A stretch of 64,000 bases of DNA from NCBI GenBank assembly GCA_905221605.1, contig CAJNDS010002106.1, positions 284,501-348,500 on the forward strand. Reading direction: 5' to 3'. Positions 40,036 through 50,645 of this stretch are shown piece by piece. Each line of letters starts with the position of its first letter. Position 1 is the first letter of the stretch. Below the pieces are notes generated by a model. It was not told the origin of the DNA and ran no database searches. It worked only from the letters and a program-made list of their open reading frames with translations. Both the position numbers and the translations under genes were made by a program. Origin of the DNA: Symbiodinium natans (taxonomy: Eukaryota > Sar > Dinophyceae > Suessiales > Symbiodiniaceae).

Positions 40036-42143
40036 AAGGCACAGACTTTACCTGAGCTGGCCTCCTTTGAACTGTGATTGTAAGGAATCGCAGCCCCTAG
40101 AGTGACCGAGGTGACCTCCGTGGGTTCAGGGTTTAAGGGTTCAAGAGTTTCATAAGACGTACCCTAAACCCAAAACCCAGAGGTCAAGAATCGAAAAGGT
40201 TTCAAACCCTAAAACCTTAACCCTAAACCCTAAACCCAAGAATCAAAAGGGGACCTCGACCCAGCCACCCGGCATGTCATCCCAACCGGCCTCTCCCCCA
40301 AGAGCGACCCCCAAAGCCCCAAATCAAAAAAACAAACGGATGGTTTAGGGTTTAGGGTTTAGGGTTGAGGAATTACCTGAAGGCTCCAATGTAGTTCCTT
40401 TTGGGGTTAGTTAGAAGGGATTCTAGTATACTACCCAAAACCCCACAACATAGGAGCCTTCGGGTAAGCCCCAGACACTAAACCAAGCCAAGAAGGCTTT
40501 AAGGCCTCAAGCCCTAAAACCCTAACCTTCCTAGACTTCCTAAACCCTAAACCCTGACATCTATACCCAAATCCTAGACCCTAGCCCTAAACCCTAAACC
40601 CTATACCCTAAACCCTAAACCCTACAGCCCAAACCCGGAATCCTGCAACCTGGCTGCTGCTTGTCTTGCACGCCGGAGCTTTCATACTCGGCGGCCACGC
40701 GGCCAAGAAAGCTAGTTGGTTCCTCCTTTGCATCGCATGCGGTTTCAGGTTCTCGGTTCAAGGAGTGGGGTTTCCAGTCGGCTGTATTTGTAACCCCTAG
40801 ACTCTAGACACCAAAGCAGAGGTTCATCTGCATGGCTCCGGGGGATATAGCCTTCTCATTCTGGTAATGCCGTTAGTACCAAGTACTCATTCAGGTAATG
40901 AAGTCTCTGCTGCCGCGTTTGGGATGTTCTTCTCCTAAGGGTCTGTCTTGCTTTGCACATGCAGCAAGGACGCCGAGATAAGTGGGCTGGTTGCTGAAAC
41001 CCGAGATATGTAGGGCTGAGCGCATGGAAAAGATGCCATGAAGGGGCTGATGCCTCCCTGCAGAAGAAGCCCCTAGTAAGGCATGGCTTTGCCCAAAAAT
41101 CAAGTGGGACCCAGAACCCTAAACCCTAAACCCTAAACCCTAAACCCTAAACCCTAAACCCTACATACGCAGGCACCGTTGGCCGAACTTCCCCAAGCCA
41201 AAAACGTCTGAAACCAACGCGTGGATTTCGTCAGGCCCCTTTGGCTGAAGGTTCAGGGGTTTTAGGGTTTAGGGTTTAGGGTTTAGGGTTTAGGGTTCTG
41301 GGTCGTTTAGGGGGTTTCGTCAGGCCCCTTTGGCTTAGGGTTCAGGGGGTTTAGGGTGTAGGGGTTCAGGGTCGGGTTTAGGGGTCTAGAGTCTAGAGGT
41401 TTAGGGGTGTAGGGTTTAGGGGTTTAGGGGACTATGATGTACCCCAACGAGGGCTCTAGGTCTAGTGACTGGGGTCGTGTTCTGTTGCTGTCCTCCGTGG
41501 GCATTCCAGCTGTCACTTGCATCTGTTTCGGGGGTCTGGGAATGCACTGAAGGCCCTAAACTAGGCCCTAAACCCTAAACTGTAAACGAAAAAACAAGCC
41601 CTATAAGCCCTAGACCCTAAACCCTAAACCCCAAACCAAGCAAACGCACCAAAGTACGCCCGAGAGGCTGGTAGCTGTACGACGTCTCCAGCAGACAACA
41701 AACCTTGGCTGCACTTAGGAGGGTTTAGGGTTTAGGGTTTGGGGTTTCGGGTTTAGGGTTAAGGGTTAAGGGTTTAGGGGAATTTTCAGCTGCGTTATTA
41801 AGAAAACCCAATAAACCCACAAAGGCTAAGGATCTAAAGTTACAGTTAAAGCACCACAAAGTTGGGTTGAGGGTTTAGCCCTTAGGGTTACATGCTCAAC
41901 CCTGAAGCCTCTAAACCCGAACCCTACAACCTAAACCACTTTTGGCACAGGCAACAACCCTCGGCAAGCATCTTTCTGGCTTAGGGCTCAGGGCTCAGGG
42001 CTCAGGGTTCAGGGTTTAGGGTTTAGGGTTTAGGGTTTAGGGTTCAGCAAGCATCTGCGTCCGCCAAAGCCCCAAACTGTAGGGTACCCTGGTCGTAGCA
42101 TCAATGGCAGGGAACCAGCAGACCAGAAACTTGGAGAACCTGG
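40036..42143. other. Telomeric tracts, MITEs and unchained exon-like islands
   Basis: Islands such as 40036-40066 (TLPELASFE), 40640-40790 and 40900-41095 (LSAWKRCHEGADASLQ before a GTAAGG donor at about 41078) look coding but could not be linked. A repeat family 7 copy with telomeric insert is at 41709-41870. Telomeric tracts at 41113-41162 and 41267-41300. Confidence 0.4.
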
Positions 42144-42298
42144 GTAGCCCAGTAACCATATTACGATACATGCTACCTTTTTTTTTTTTTTTTTTTGGGG
42201 GGGGGGGGGGTGGTTGCGAGATAAGGGAACCTTGAAACCCTAAACTCTAAACGCTAAACCCTAAACCCTAAACCCCTGGGCTACCAAGGAACCTTTGT
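42144..42298 (+). mobile_element. Introner-like TIR element (family 13), copy a
   Basis: Begins GTAGCCCAGTAACC directly after an open frame ending EPG and ends CTGGGCTACCAAG. Contains poly-T, poly-G and CCCTAAA units. The termini supply GT and AG. Confidence 0.55.
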
Positions 42299-42325
42299 GA
42301 CCCGAAATGAACTCAACAATTGAAG

Positions 42326-42564
42326 TGCGAAAGATCGAGCTGAACAGCCGGGACCGACTGCAGGGCTCTTTTGGGGTTTAGGGTTTAGGGCTAGGGTTTA
42401 GGGTTCGGGGTTTAGGGTTCAATTTGCTGGAGAAAGCCTTATCAGCTGCTTCCAGACACCAAGAAGAGAATTCCCCTGACGTTTCAGGCAAATGCACGCC
42501 GCTCTTGTCTACCCATCATAGGATAAGTCGAGGCGAGTTTAGAGTGGAGTGGCGTAATGCCTAA
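42326..42564 (+). CDS. Candidate terminal exons with a telomeric intron
   Basis: Exon 42326-42364 (RKIELNSRDRLQ) joins 42416-42564 (NLLEKALSAASRHQEENSPD ... RGEFRVEWRNA, TAA). The 51-bp intron between them starts GCTC and ends with TTTAG, and the rest is TTTAGGG variants. The second exon is an open stretch of 48 codons too short for standard ORF lists. Protein unrecognised; charged and probably helical. Confidence 0.48.
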
Positions 42565-42878
42565 AGAGACCCGTAACCCTAAACCCTAAACCCTAAACCC
42601 GAAACCCCTAAACCCTAAACCGGTTCCTGGCTCCCAAGAATATCCCCCGCACGCGGAGAAAGTGTTCGGGTATTCTCGGATTCGGGGTTCCCTGAGGAAT
42701 CACCCTGGAGATATTCGGGTTTAGGGTTTAGGGTTTCGGCCCAAAGTTTGAGTTTCCGGCCCTGAGGGTGCCGCTTATGACGCCCAGGGTGCCTTGTAAT
42801 TATACCCCCCCCCCCTATACCATGGAAGAAACACCCCCCCCCCCCCCCCCTAAACCCGAAACCCTCAACCCTAAACCC

Positions 42879-42909
<31 letters not shown>

Positions 42910-43174
42910 GAACACACAAAAGTAGACTGATTATCCTCATGCCCCTGGCTACAACTGCCCTGCGACAGAAAGTAGAAGCTGCGCTGTTGGGATTTGGGGC
43001 TGGGATTTAGGGCTTGAGAGCTTCTCCTTTAAGAACCCAAACCCTCCTGTTTTGTTGGCTCTCATTCTATTTTAAAAACTGTTGAATGAATTCTTCGGTA
43101 CACTACAAAAGAAATAAGGGCTCTTTTGGTAGGGATTGGGGGGGTTTAGGGGTGAGGGTTAAAGGCTTGAGTTC
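42565..43174. repeat. CCCTAAA units and poly-C blocks
   Basis: Telomeric units at 42573-42620, poly-C at 42805-42850 and 42884-42909. Remaining unique sequence shows no convincing exon. Confidence 0.5.
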
Positions 43175-43539
43175 ATGGCTATGTCTTCCGTGGAAGGTAC
43201 ATGACCGAACGCTGCGTTACCTAACACCCCGCACTGGGACCCTCAACGGAATGGCCTCTAACCCGATGCCACTGCAGTGCCTTTTTATTTCTGGCCCAAG
43301 CATCTGCGTCGTCTAAAACAGGCAATTTTCACATCTACAGAAGGGGGGCGGCGCTTAAGCCCTTCGACCTCTATATACGGGCGGAACCAGGGGCCGAACG
43401 TGCCGGCCCGTGCTGGGAATTCCTGCCTGACACCAGGTGCCCTTTTGAAACAGGGTTCTATATCGAACCCGGAAGCGTCGCACCGTTCTCTGAACAAGGC
43501 AAGAAAACGCACTGTGAAAGTATCTACGGGCTCCTGTAG
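43175..43539 (+). CDS. Candidate complete 86-aa protein, two exons
   Basis: Exon 1 (43175-43196, MAMSSVE) and exon 2 (43301-43539, TAG) total 261 nt, 87 codons, joined at a GT-AG intron of 104 bp in phase 1. Exon 2 reads KTGNFHIYRRGAALKPFDLY, AEPGAERAGPCWEFLPDT, then GFYIEPGSVAPFSEQGKK. It is rich in aromatic and acidic residues and free of repeats. A competing frame in exon 2 (open 89 codons) is Ser/Arg-rich and has no matching first exon. Function unknown. TTTAGGG follows the stop at once. Confidence 0.5.
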
Positions 43540-43650
43540 GGTTTAGGGCTTAGGGCTTAGGGTTTAGGGGGTCTAGTATACGACCCAAAGGTACTACATA
43601 GGAGCCTTTGGGTACCAACTCTTCAAACATCCTTGGTCTCGTTGGCGCAG

Positions 43651-43766
43651 TCTTCCTCCACTCCTTCCAGTCTCCGCTTGTCTGTGCCAAGCCCCCGGCG
43701 GCCCTGATTGAACTTGCCGAGCTGCAAGTACCTGCAGCGTCTGGCTCGAGGAGCCTTGCACCTAAA
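43651..43766 (+). CDS. Exon island, partners unknown
   Basis: Acceptor GCAG and donor GTATGA bound a frame reading SFQSPLVCAKPPAALIELAE then LQVPAASGSRSLAPK. A MITE family 3 fragment lies upstream (43568-43615). Confidence 0.4.
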
Positions 43767-43862
43767 GTATGAAAGGGCAAACATACCTCAACAATTAATG
43801 ACAGGTACATACATCTCCCTTCTTTAGATGGTGTGTAGGCTGCTCTCCTGGACCCGGGAGTA

Positions 43863-43968
43863 TCCTAGGAATAAAGAAAGGGGGTACCCTTTTTTTGCTT
43901 TTAAGGGGATTAGGCCCAACCCCAAAAAAAGGAAAAAGGGGCCTACTCCGGTCCCAGTCTCTGGTATG
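43863..43968. mobile_element. Family 6 introner-like element
   Basis: GGTACCCTTTTTTTGC...CCCCAAAAAAAGG with the tail GGGGCCTACTCCGGTCCCAG. Relatives at 33672-33746, 44205-44285, 61985-62090 and 63680-63768. Confidence 0.6.
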
Positions 43969-44283
43969 GATCAGGGTTCAGGGCTCCGGTGCTAACCCTC
44001 AGGTTGGCGCGAAAAATTCAGTTTTTGGGGGAGCGGGTTGAGGGGTACACGCGTTGTGCACCCGAAACCGTATAGGCCGTATAGGTACAAAAGCACGGCG
44101 AAGCACTAAACCCTAAACCCTGAACCCATTAAGCCTAGGCTAGACCCAATCCCTGGGCGATGCTCTGCACCCTGTGAGCACAACTGCTAGACCCAAGAGC
44201 AGCCTAGGAACAGGAAGGGTGCCCTTTTTGGTTTAAAAAGGCCGTTAGAGGGAACTTACACCCTCAAAACGGGGTTGAGGGCC

Positions 44284-44380
44284 TACCCAAAGGATCCTAT
44301 GTGGAACCTTTTTGGGGTAGCATACTAGAATCCCCTGTCACTAACCCAAAAAGGAACTACATTGGAGCCTTTGGGTAAGT
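44284..44380. mobile_element. MITE family 3 copy
   Basis: CTACCCAAAGGATCC...GGAGCCTTTGGGTAAG with the inner CTAGAATCCCC motif. Confidence 0.75.
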
Positions 44381-44864
44381 ATACTCTGGGTCCTAGACAC
44401 ATGCATGTGGGTTCGGCGCTTAACACTTTTCAGGACCAACCCTGACGTGTTGCGACTTGGGCAGCCACAGAACTCACAAAAAACCTGAAGCCCAAACCCT
44501 AATCCCCAAAACCCTAAACCCCAAACCCTAAACCCTAAACGGTGCCTAAACCCTAAAAAGCCCAAACCTAAACTCTCAGCCATCCTGAGCCCGAGCTGGA
44601 ATCGCAACTTCAGATCACTGGTCCACACTCCCTAAACCCTAAACCCTAAACCCTAAACCCTAAACCCTAAACCCTAAACCCTAAACCCGAAGGTGCAGCG
44701 ACCCGGCCAAGTCACAAATAGGTGGGCTCGCCCGGTGCAAGCATACCTGAGGGCGCTTCCCGAAAGCCCCTATAAGGCCTAAAGGGCCTAAAGTTTAAAA
44801 CTGTAAACTACCAATTGCTTAAGAACCCCACCGCCCCGCCCCCCCGCAAAACAAACAAAAATAT
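44381..44864 (+). other. Exon-like islands between telomeric tracts
   Basis: 44437-44492 (NPDVLRLGQPQNSQKT, TGA) and 44591-44622 (PELESQLQIT, GTCCAC donor) look coding but are not chained. A CCCTAAA array lies at 44635-44690. Confidence 0.35.
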
Positions 44865-45070
44865 TGAGATACTCTGGGGTTGGGCACTCCAGGGACACTC
44901 TGGGGCTGGGCGCTCGGGACTCTCTGGGGGGGGGGGGGGGCAATCTAGGCACATTCTGGGGTTGGGCACTCCAGAAAGACTCTGAGGTTGGGCCCTGTAG
45001 GATCCTCTAGGCACTCCGAAAACACGCTGGAGTTGGGCACTCCAAGGAGACTCTGGGGTTGGCACTCCTC
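44865..45070. repeat. ~27-bp minisatellite, first block
   Basis: Units with TGGGGTTGGGCACTCC and GGGAGACTC. The same unit returns at 45390-45560, on the other side of a telomeric tract and an exon. Confidence 0.85.
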
Positions 45071-45216
45071 CAAAAAAGGCGGGATCGACAAGAAGAGGAG
45101 GCGGCCGGCCCCTCGACCCCTTAGGGTTTAGGGTTTAGGGTTTATAACTTCGGGTTTAGGGTTAAGGTTTAGGGTTTAGGTTTAGGGTTTAGGGATATCG
45201 CGCCACCTGCGCACAG

Positions 45217-45293
45217 CAGGGGCTCTCCTGGGCTTCAGGCGCAGGAGGGTGACAACGAAGCGCAGTGGCACTTCGAGCTTCGCACTGAATACG
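45217..45293 (+). CDS. Exon with telomeric splice donor
   Basis: Acceptor ACAG and frame GALLGFRRRRVTTKRSGTSS then FALNT, ended by GTTTAGGG, which is the first unit of a telomeric intron. An in-phase exon may follow at about 45330 (ETPEPSEPNFPR). Basic, unrecognised. Confidence 0.42.
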
Positions 45294-45389
45294 GTTTAGG
45301 GTTTAGGGTTTAGGGTTCCAATACTGGGGTCAGGGAGTCCGGGAGACTCCAGAACCCTCTGAACCTAACTTTCCGAGGGGGACTCGACT

Positions 45390-45560
45390 TCACTCTGGGG
45401 TTGGGCACTCCAGGGAGACTCCTGGGGCTTGGCACGGGGTTGGGCGTTCCAGGGGGACTCTGGGGTTGGGCACTCCAGGGAGACTCAAAGGTGGGGCACT
45501 CCACGAACACTCTAAAGTTAGCCACTCCAGGGACACTTTGGGGTTGGGCACTCCAGGGAT
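45390..45560. repeat. ~27-bp minisatellite, second block
   Basis: Same unit as 44865-45070. Confidence 0.85.
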
Positions 45561-46006
45561 GAGCGAGGAGTAGACCGGGCGAGGAGAAGCGTTCCGGGCG
45601 ACGAGAAGAGTTGAGTTTAAAATCTAACAACCCCACGCCGAGGGTGGGGAAAACAAAAACTATGCTTCCCTTCTAAGGGCAATACAGGGATTGCCATCTG
45701 TTACTTTTGGGGGGGTTCTGAAGCACATAGTAGTAAACCTCTCCTCAGCACACCCTAAGCGATCGGGCCTGTCGGCCAGTTTGAGGAACCTGGAACGAAT
45801 CACGATCAAGGGGCTTTACCTCGGACCCCGAAAGTGGTACCCTTAGGTTCGGGGGACCCTAAAGATTTTAAAAATGAATATAAGGGCCATTTTGGGAGCA
45901 TATGAAGGGCACCTTTGAGTCTACCACCTGAGGGGGTGCGAGTCTAAACCTCCTTGAAACGATTCAAACTCTCCCGCCTCACCCTCGCTGGCTGGGCCGT
46001 GTGGAG
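45561..46006. other. Unassigned spacer
   Basis: Unique sequence with one palindromic element-like stretch (45840-45960). No supported exon. Confidence 0.35.
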
Positions 46007-46186
46007 AAGTATTGGGCCAAGGCTTTCGGTGGCTTTTCACGGCACTTTGAGAGCTATGAAGGGCTCGGTACGCCAATCAGTTTCCGAACAAACCCAGAGA
46101 CTAACCCTAAACCCTAAACCCTAAACCCTAAGTGCAGACGAGCCACCCGAATAGACACGCTCAACTGATGCGCTCCTTGCTCGAAG
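46007..46186 (+). CDS. Two exon islands around a CCCTAAA tract
   Basis: 46007-~46096 (WAKAFGGFSRHFESYEGLGT then PISFRTNP) and 46138-46186 (SHPNRHAQLMRSLLE, GTAGGT donor). Junction phase between them is not settled. Confidence 0.4.
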
Positions 46187-46941
46187 GTAGGTCCTTCTCT
46201 CGGGTCGAACTCGGGGCAGAGGAGCCCTAAACCCTAAGCCCTAAGCCCTAAACCCTACTGTACTGCCTAAACCCTAAACCCCAAGCCCCAAACCCGGACC
46301 CTGCACACTACATTCCGACACCTCAGCCCCGCTGAGCTCCCAGCGTCCGTGAATTACTTGGCTGTGGTCTAGGCGGCCTTAAAAACCTGAACCCTAGGCC
46401 CTAAACAACAAAAGAAACACCCTAAATCCTAAACCCTTACCCCCTTAAACTCCCCAAACCCCAAAACCTACAGACCCTAAACCCTATAGATCCTAGACCC
46501 TTTTTGGGCAACGGACTTTGGAGGCTGCCGGCCCTAGACCCTAAACCCCAAACCCCAAACCCTAAACCCTGAACCCTAAACCCTAAACCCTAAACCCTAA
46601 ACCCTAACCCCTAAACCCTTAAACCCCCTTCCCCCTCACCCCTCTAACCCCCCTCCTGACCCCCCCCCCTTGCCCCCCCTGGCCCGCCCCTGACCCATCC
46701 CTGGCCTCCCTGGTCCCGTCGGCCCCCTGGCCCCTCGCTCTGGCCTTTCTTGACCCCCTTGACCCTTGGCCCTTTTCGGCCCTTCTCAGCGCAGGCCCCC
46801 CACAGGGTCAACCCACCCCGTACTTTGGGCAGTTTTGGCCCCCTCTCTCCTGACCCCCCCTGACCCCCGTCTGGCCCTCGTCTGCCCCCGCTCCCGTTGG
46901 CCCTTCTGCCCACCTCTTGTGGCCCCCGCTAACCCTGTCAG
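46187..46941. repeat. CCCTAAA units and C-rich low-complexity sequence
   Basis: Telomeric units (46226-46300, 46555-46625) lead into 46620-46930, a CCCCTGACC/GGCCC-rich block that gives Gly/Arg-rich antisense frames. An isolated exon-like island lies at 46329-46369 (AELPASVNYLAV). Confidence 0.55.
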
Positions 46942-47190
46942 CCAGGAACTGGCTACAAACCTTATTCTTGGGGAATGTTTTTTTTTGAAAGTAAGCGATT
47001 GTCATGAGTTTAGGCCTAAACCCTAAAAGGAATAGGTTTGGGTGGTTTTGCCGCCTCGGACGGCGTGGGGTGGGAGAAAAGTTTTTGATGGCCCTCCAAT
47101 ATCGGGCCAGGAGCTGCTCTGCGCATTTGCCGAGGCATTCGAGCCGCTGCTGCATCCTAACCTTCACAGCATCTACGCCCTATCACAGCA
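46942..47190 (+). CDS. Two in-phase exons of an unknown protein
   Basis: Exon 46942-46990 (QELATNLILGECFFLK, GTAAGC donor) joins 47036-~47190, whose frame runs VWVVLPPRTAWGGRKVFDGP, ISGQELLCAFAEAFEP, LLHPNLHSIYALS. The open stretch is over 50 codons with no start codon, so it escapes simple ORF listing. CCCTAAA units follow directly. The strongest single-exon protein look in this part of the window, but not recognised. Confidence 0.48.
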
Positions 47191-47762
47191 AACCCTAAAC
47201 CCTAAACCCTAAACCCTAAACCCTAAACCCTAAACCCTAAACCCTGAACAACAAATGAGCAACAACTTCTGGGAAATATGAGGAGAAAGCATCTTCGGCT
47301 CGGCAGCACCAGGTAAGCGCAACATGAGCTCCGGCAGGCTTTTGCCCTGCCAGGATTACGGTTAGGTTTTAGGGTTTATAGGGTATAGGGTATAGGGTAT
47401 AGGGTATAGGGTATAGGGTTTAGGGTTTAGGGTTTAGGGTTTAGGGTTTAGGGTTTAGGGTTAGGTTTAGAGTTCAGGGATCAGGGTTCAGGGTTTAGGG
47501 TTGGTGTAACTGGGCTTCACGGTTTCAGGGTTTAAAGGTTCGCCTCAGGAACCCAAACCTACTTTTTTTGGTAGGTTCACCAAAAGCTTATAAGAGGTCT
47601 TTTGAATCAGAGCCTACAAGAAAAGTAGGTTTTGGGGTTCTTAAGGCATATAGGCGAACCTTGTAACCCAGGAAGGATTGGGCAGGGTGCCGTATTGTTT
47701 TGGTTGCAGAGGGTTTTAGAAACCCTAAACCCCAAACCCCAAACCCTAAACCCTGGTTCTAG
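47191..47762. repeat. Telomeric tracts, an exon-like island and MITE family 4
   Basis: CCCTAAA array 47190-47245, island 47284-47310 (KASSARQHQ, GTAAGC donor), GGGTATA/TTTAGGG array 47367-47465, MITE 47529-47655. Confidence 0.6.
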
Positions 47763-48268
47763 GTATGGGGTCACTGGCAGCTACAGCTGGGCATGAGGAC
47801 GTTGGCTGCCATACCTGGCCTGTCAGAGTTGTGGGCGGTTCTCTTTGGGGTTTAGGGTTTAGGGGGTTTAGAGATGTTTAGGGTGTAGGGGGATGTTTAA
47901 GGTTTAGGGGTTTGGCGTTTAGGGTTCAAGGGTTTAGGGTTGCGCATCACAGCTTCTCGCTGGCTGAAGTACTCGGTTTGCAAGTGAGAGACGAGACTGA
48001 AGAGCTTGCTTGTAGGATAAACATGACATGAACAGGCAGACCCTGGGAAATTCTGGAGTCTTTTTTACACCGGCAGGGGGGGATTCTAAACCAGGAACGG
48101 GCAAGTATCTGCTTAGTTGCGTATTCTAGGGCAACTAAAGATCGCCAAAAACAGAATCCCCATAACAAGCAAGCCAAGAAGTGCGACACAAACGTTCGCA
48201 AGAGGCGGAAGAGTACAAGAATGGTACAGGTGCGGTCAAATCGCACTTTGCTCATTCCTACTTGCTGA
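47763..48268 (+). CDS. Candidate 3' exons ending in a basic tail
   Basis: 47763-47837 (MGSLAATAGHEDVGCHTWPV), 47953-47983 (SRWLKYSVCK) and 48130-48268 (DRQKQNPHNKQAKKCD, VRKRRKSTRM, then RSNRTLLIPTC, TGA) keep phase. The cluster of Lys/Arg suggests a nuclear localisation signal (inference). The 108-codon minus-strand frame over 47947-48273 is rejected because it crosses these splice sites with no support. Confidence 0.45.
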
Positions 48269-48467
48269 ACCAAGACATGTTGCTTTTGCGTGTCCCGTGT
48301 TTGTAAGCCGTCGCCCTTTTTTGTAGTAAATTTTGAGCTTTAGGTAGGGTTTAGTGCTTCAGGGGGCGGATTCGCCTGGTTTGGGGTGAAACCCGTAAAC
48401 CCGTAAACCCTAAACCCTAAACCCGAAACCCTAAACCCGTGCACACCCTACAGGCCTTCCTCCCACG

Positions 48468-48701
48468 ATGCAGTTTGGCATCGCGGGCGACAATCCGAAT
48501 CTGGGCCTGGCAGTCCCAGGTTGCAGTCGTTGGCGACTTCGGGGTTCAGGGTTTAACCCTAAACCCTAAACCCTAAACCCTAAACCCGAAACCCTAAACC
48601 CTAAACCTAGGGTTTAGAAAATCACGATTCCAAGACAAACGACTCAAGAAGCATACAGTTGAAGAGCTACCAGCCTGCCTAAAGACCATCCGATTGATAC
48701 C
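48468..48701 (+). CDS. Candidate 5' exons of a new gene
   Basis: After an AG acceptor at 48452-48453, ATG at 48468 opens MQFGIAGDNPNLGLAVPGCS then RWRLR, with GT donor at 48544. Exon 48635-~48695 continues in phase with KRLKKHTVEELPACLKTIRL. CCCTAAA units fill the intron and follow the second exon. The 3' part is not found. Confidence 0.42.
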
Positions 48702-48879
48702 CATAACCCTAAACCCTAAACCCTAAACCCTAAACCCTAAACCCTAAACCCAGTGCCCAACCTCGCACCCCCCCACATGGCTAGAGGGGGATGTCCAAAA
48801 TTAGGGGTCACTCATTCTTACTGGGGTCCTTACTCGACTGGGAATCCCTACTGTTTGGGTTCTAGTTGGCCCTAGACCC

Positions 48880-49439
48880 TAAACCCCTAAACCCCTAAAC
48901 CCCTAAACCCCTAAACCCCTAAACCCCTACACCCCAAAACCCTAACCCCTAAACCCTAAACCCCAACCCTTATATAACCCTAAACCGTCTTCTCGTAGAG
49001 GGGCCCCCCATTTCGTAAACTCCCTGATGCCCTGAGCCGAAGTCCCGCCGGTGGGCCGGTGAGAGTGATGAAACCTATTCTGGGCTGCACTTAGGAGGGT
49101 AGCTATAAATTAATTTGTTAGCTGCCTTCTTAAGAAACCCAATGAACCCAAAAAGGCTAAGGATCTAAAGTTACAGTAAAGAACCACAAAGTATTGGCTC
49201 AGGGCTTGATCGCTCACACTCGGACAAGCCAGGCGAGTAGGGTTTGGGGTGTGGGGTTTGGAGTTTAGGGTTCAGGGTTTAGGGTTTGGGGTCTAGGGTT
49301 TAGGGTTTGGTGTTAGGGGGGTTCATGGGGGGTAGGTACCTAGGGAACGCTAGGGAAGCTGGAGGAGCCTTAGGGAGTAGTAGGGAGAATCACAGAACTT
49401 GGAACCCTAGCAAAAACTATCGTTTTGGCTGGTTCTTAG
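48880..49439. repeat. Degenerate telomeric tract and repeat family 7
   Basis: CCCCTAAA-type units 48880-48970; a copy of repeat family 7 without telomeric insert at 49087-49195; TTTAGGG variants 49236-49315. Confidence 0.6.
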
Positions 49440-49514
49440 GGAGTAAAGTACACAAAGATTACAAATTATGCCAAGTATCCGGAAGTATTTTGGGCGCACC
49501 GGATGCCATTTTTG
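49440..49514 (+). CDS. Exon island
   Basis: Acceptor CTTAG, frame GVKYTKITNYAKYPEVFWAH then RMPFL, donor GTATGA: 25 codons. Downstream, MIYILGV to TAG is open, but the gap is only 26 bp. Unrecognised. Confidence 0.42.
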
Positions 49515-49619
49515 GTATGAAGCGACAAGTTGTTGCCTAGACAAAGATGATTTACATCTTGGGTGTCTAGGCAGACCCGAAACAACAGGATTAAAATGCC
49601 TAAACCCGAAACCCGAGGC

Positions 49620-49620
49620 C

Positions 49621-49666
<46 letters not shown>

Positions 49667-50196
49667 ACCCTAAACCCTAAACCCTGAAACACAAAAACCC
49701 TAAACCCACCTCCAGGGCTTGCCAGTCCAGTGGGCGGATTAGCTTTCGGAGCGTTGGCATGCCCCATCCTTATGGGGTTTAGGGTTTAGGGTTTAGGGTT
49801 TAGGGTTTAGGGTTTCGGATTTGGGGTTTAGGGTTTCGGGCTTAGGGTTTCGGGTTTGGGGTTTCAAGTTTTACAAGCCTGCGTCTTTCATCCTCCACGC
49901 TCATAGGTTTTGGGCTTTGGAAGCGTGAAAACCTACAAGCCCTCTTTCGGGACTAAATCAGCCCGAATTGGGAGACTAGATACCATACTACTTAAAGGCG
50001 AGCCCCTATACGTCGCACACAAACACGCAGAAGATCCCCCAAAACGAAACCAGCTAGAAACTGGCCCTAAACCCTAAACAGAGTCAGGTCCCAATAGCCT
50101 GCCCCCCCCCCCCCCCCCCCCGACAAAAACAAATGTAACAATAATAATAATAACAACAATTATCCCTAAACCCTAAACCCTAAACCCTAAACCCAG
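49620..50196. repeat. Telomeric tracts and spacers
   Basis: CCCTCAA/CCCTAAA array 49617-49685, TTTAGGG variants 49776-49865, CCCTAAA 50163-50195. The island 49707-49766 is open in several frames on both strands and cannot be assigned. Confidence 0.55.
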
Positions 50197-50285
50197 ATTC
50201 CAAAGGAAGACCCAGAATCCCGTGTCGTGCTTGGCTGCCTTCTTCCGGGCGAAGTGCACTGTGGCCTCTTCCTTGGGGAAAGAAG
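50197..50285 (+). CDS. Exon island
   Basis: Acceptor CCCAG and GC donor bound a frame reading PKEDPESRVVLGCLLPGEVH then CGLFLGER. Telomeric units on both sides. Confidence 0.42.
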
Positions 50286-50514
50286 GCTTCGGGCTTTCGG
50301 GTTTAGGGCTTAGGGTTTGGGGCGTAGCTAAACCCTAAACCATAAGGCTCAGGGACTCTTGCTGTTAAGTTTTGGGGCCCAAGAGTAAGCCGTTAATCCT
50401 ACGTAGTAGGCATACCCTAGACGTCTAAGAATCCTTGCGAAATCCGGGTCGGCCCTTGCTACCCCCCGGATTCCTCGCGCTTAAAAAACACCTCACCCGA
50501 ACAGGAATCCCCGT

Positions 50515-50645
50515 ATGAAACATCCAATCCCTAAGGGTCCATGTACCCATATAGTACATATTTGGGCCCTAACGCTACTGTATAGGAACCCCTGTAAGGT
50601 CCAAGTATATACTATATGGGTACATGGACCCTTTGGGAATTTTTA
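50515..50645. mobile_element. Long perfect-termini MITE
   Basis: TCCCTAAGGGTCCATGTACC is mirrored by GGTACATGGACCCTTTGGGA, extended inward by CATATAGTA/TACTATATG. An open island follows it (50646-50720), so it may act as an intron. Confidence 0.7.

Noticed and set aside
42299-42306. 8-nt microexon between introner copy a and 42326
   Set aside because: It would keep phase, but eight bases is too little to support by eye.
46644-46913. 89-codon Gly/Arg-rich minus-strand frame
   Set aside because: Low-complexity C-rich DNA, with no splice or start evidence.
47947-48273. 108-codon minus-strand frame
   Set aside because: Hydrophobic and Cys/Ser-rich. The plus strand has phase-linked exons with a basic tail and GTGAGA donor.
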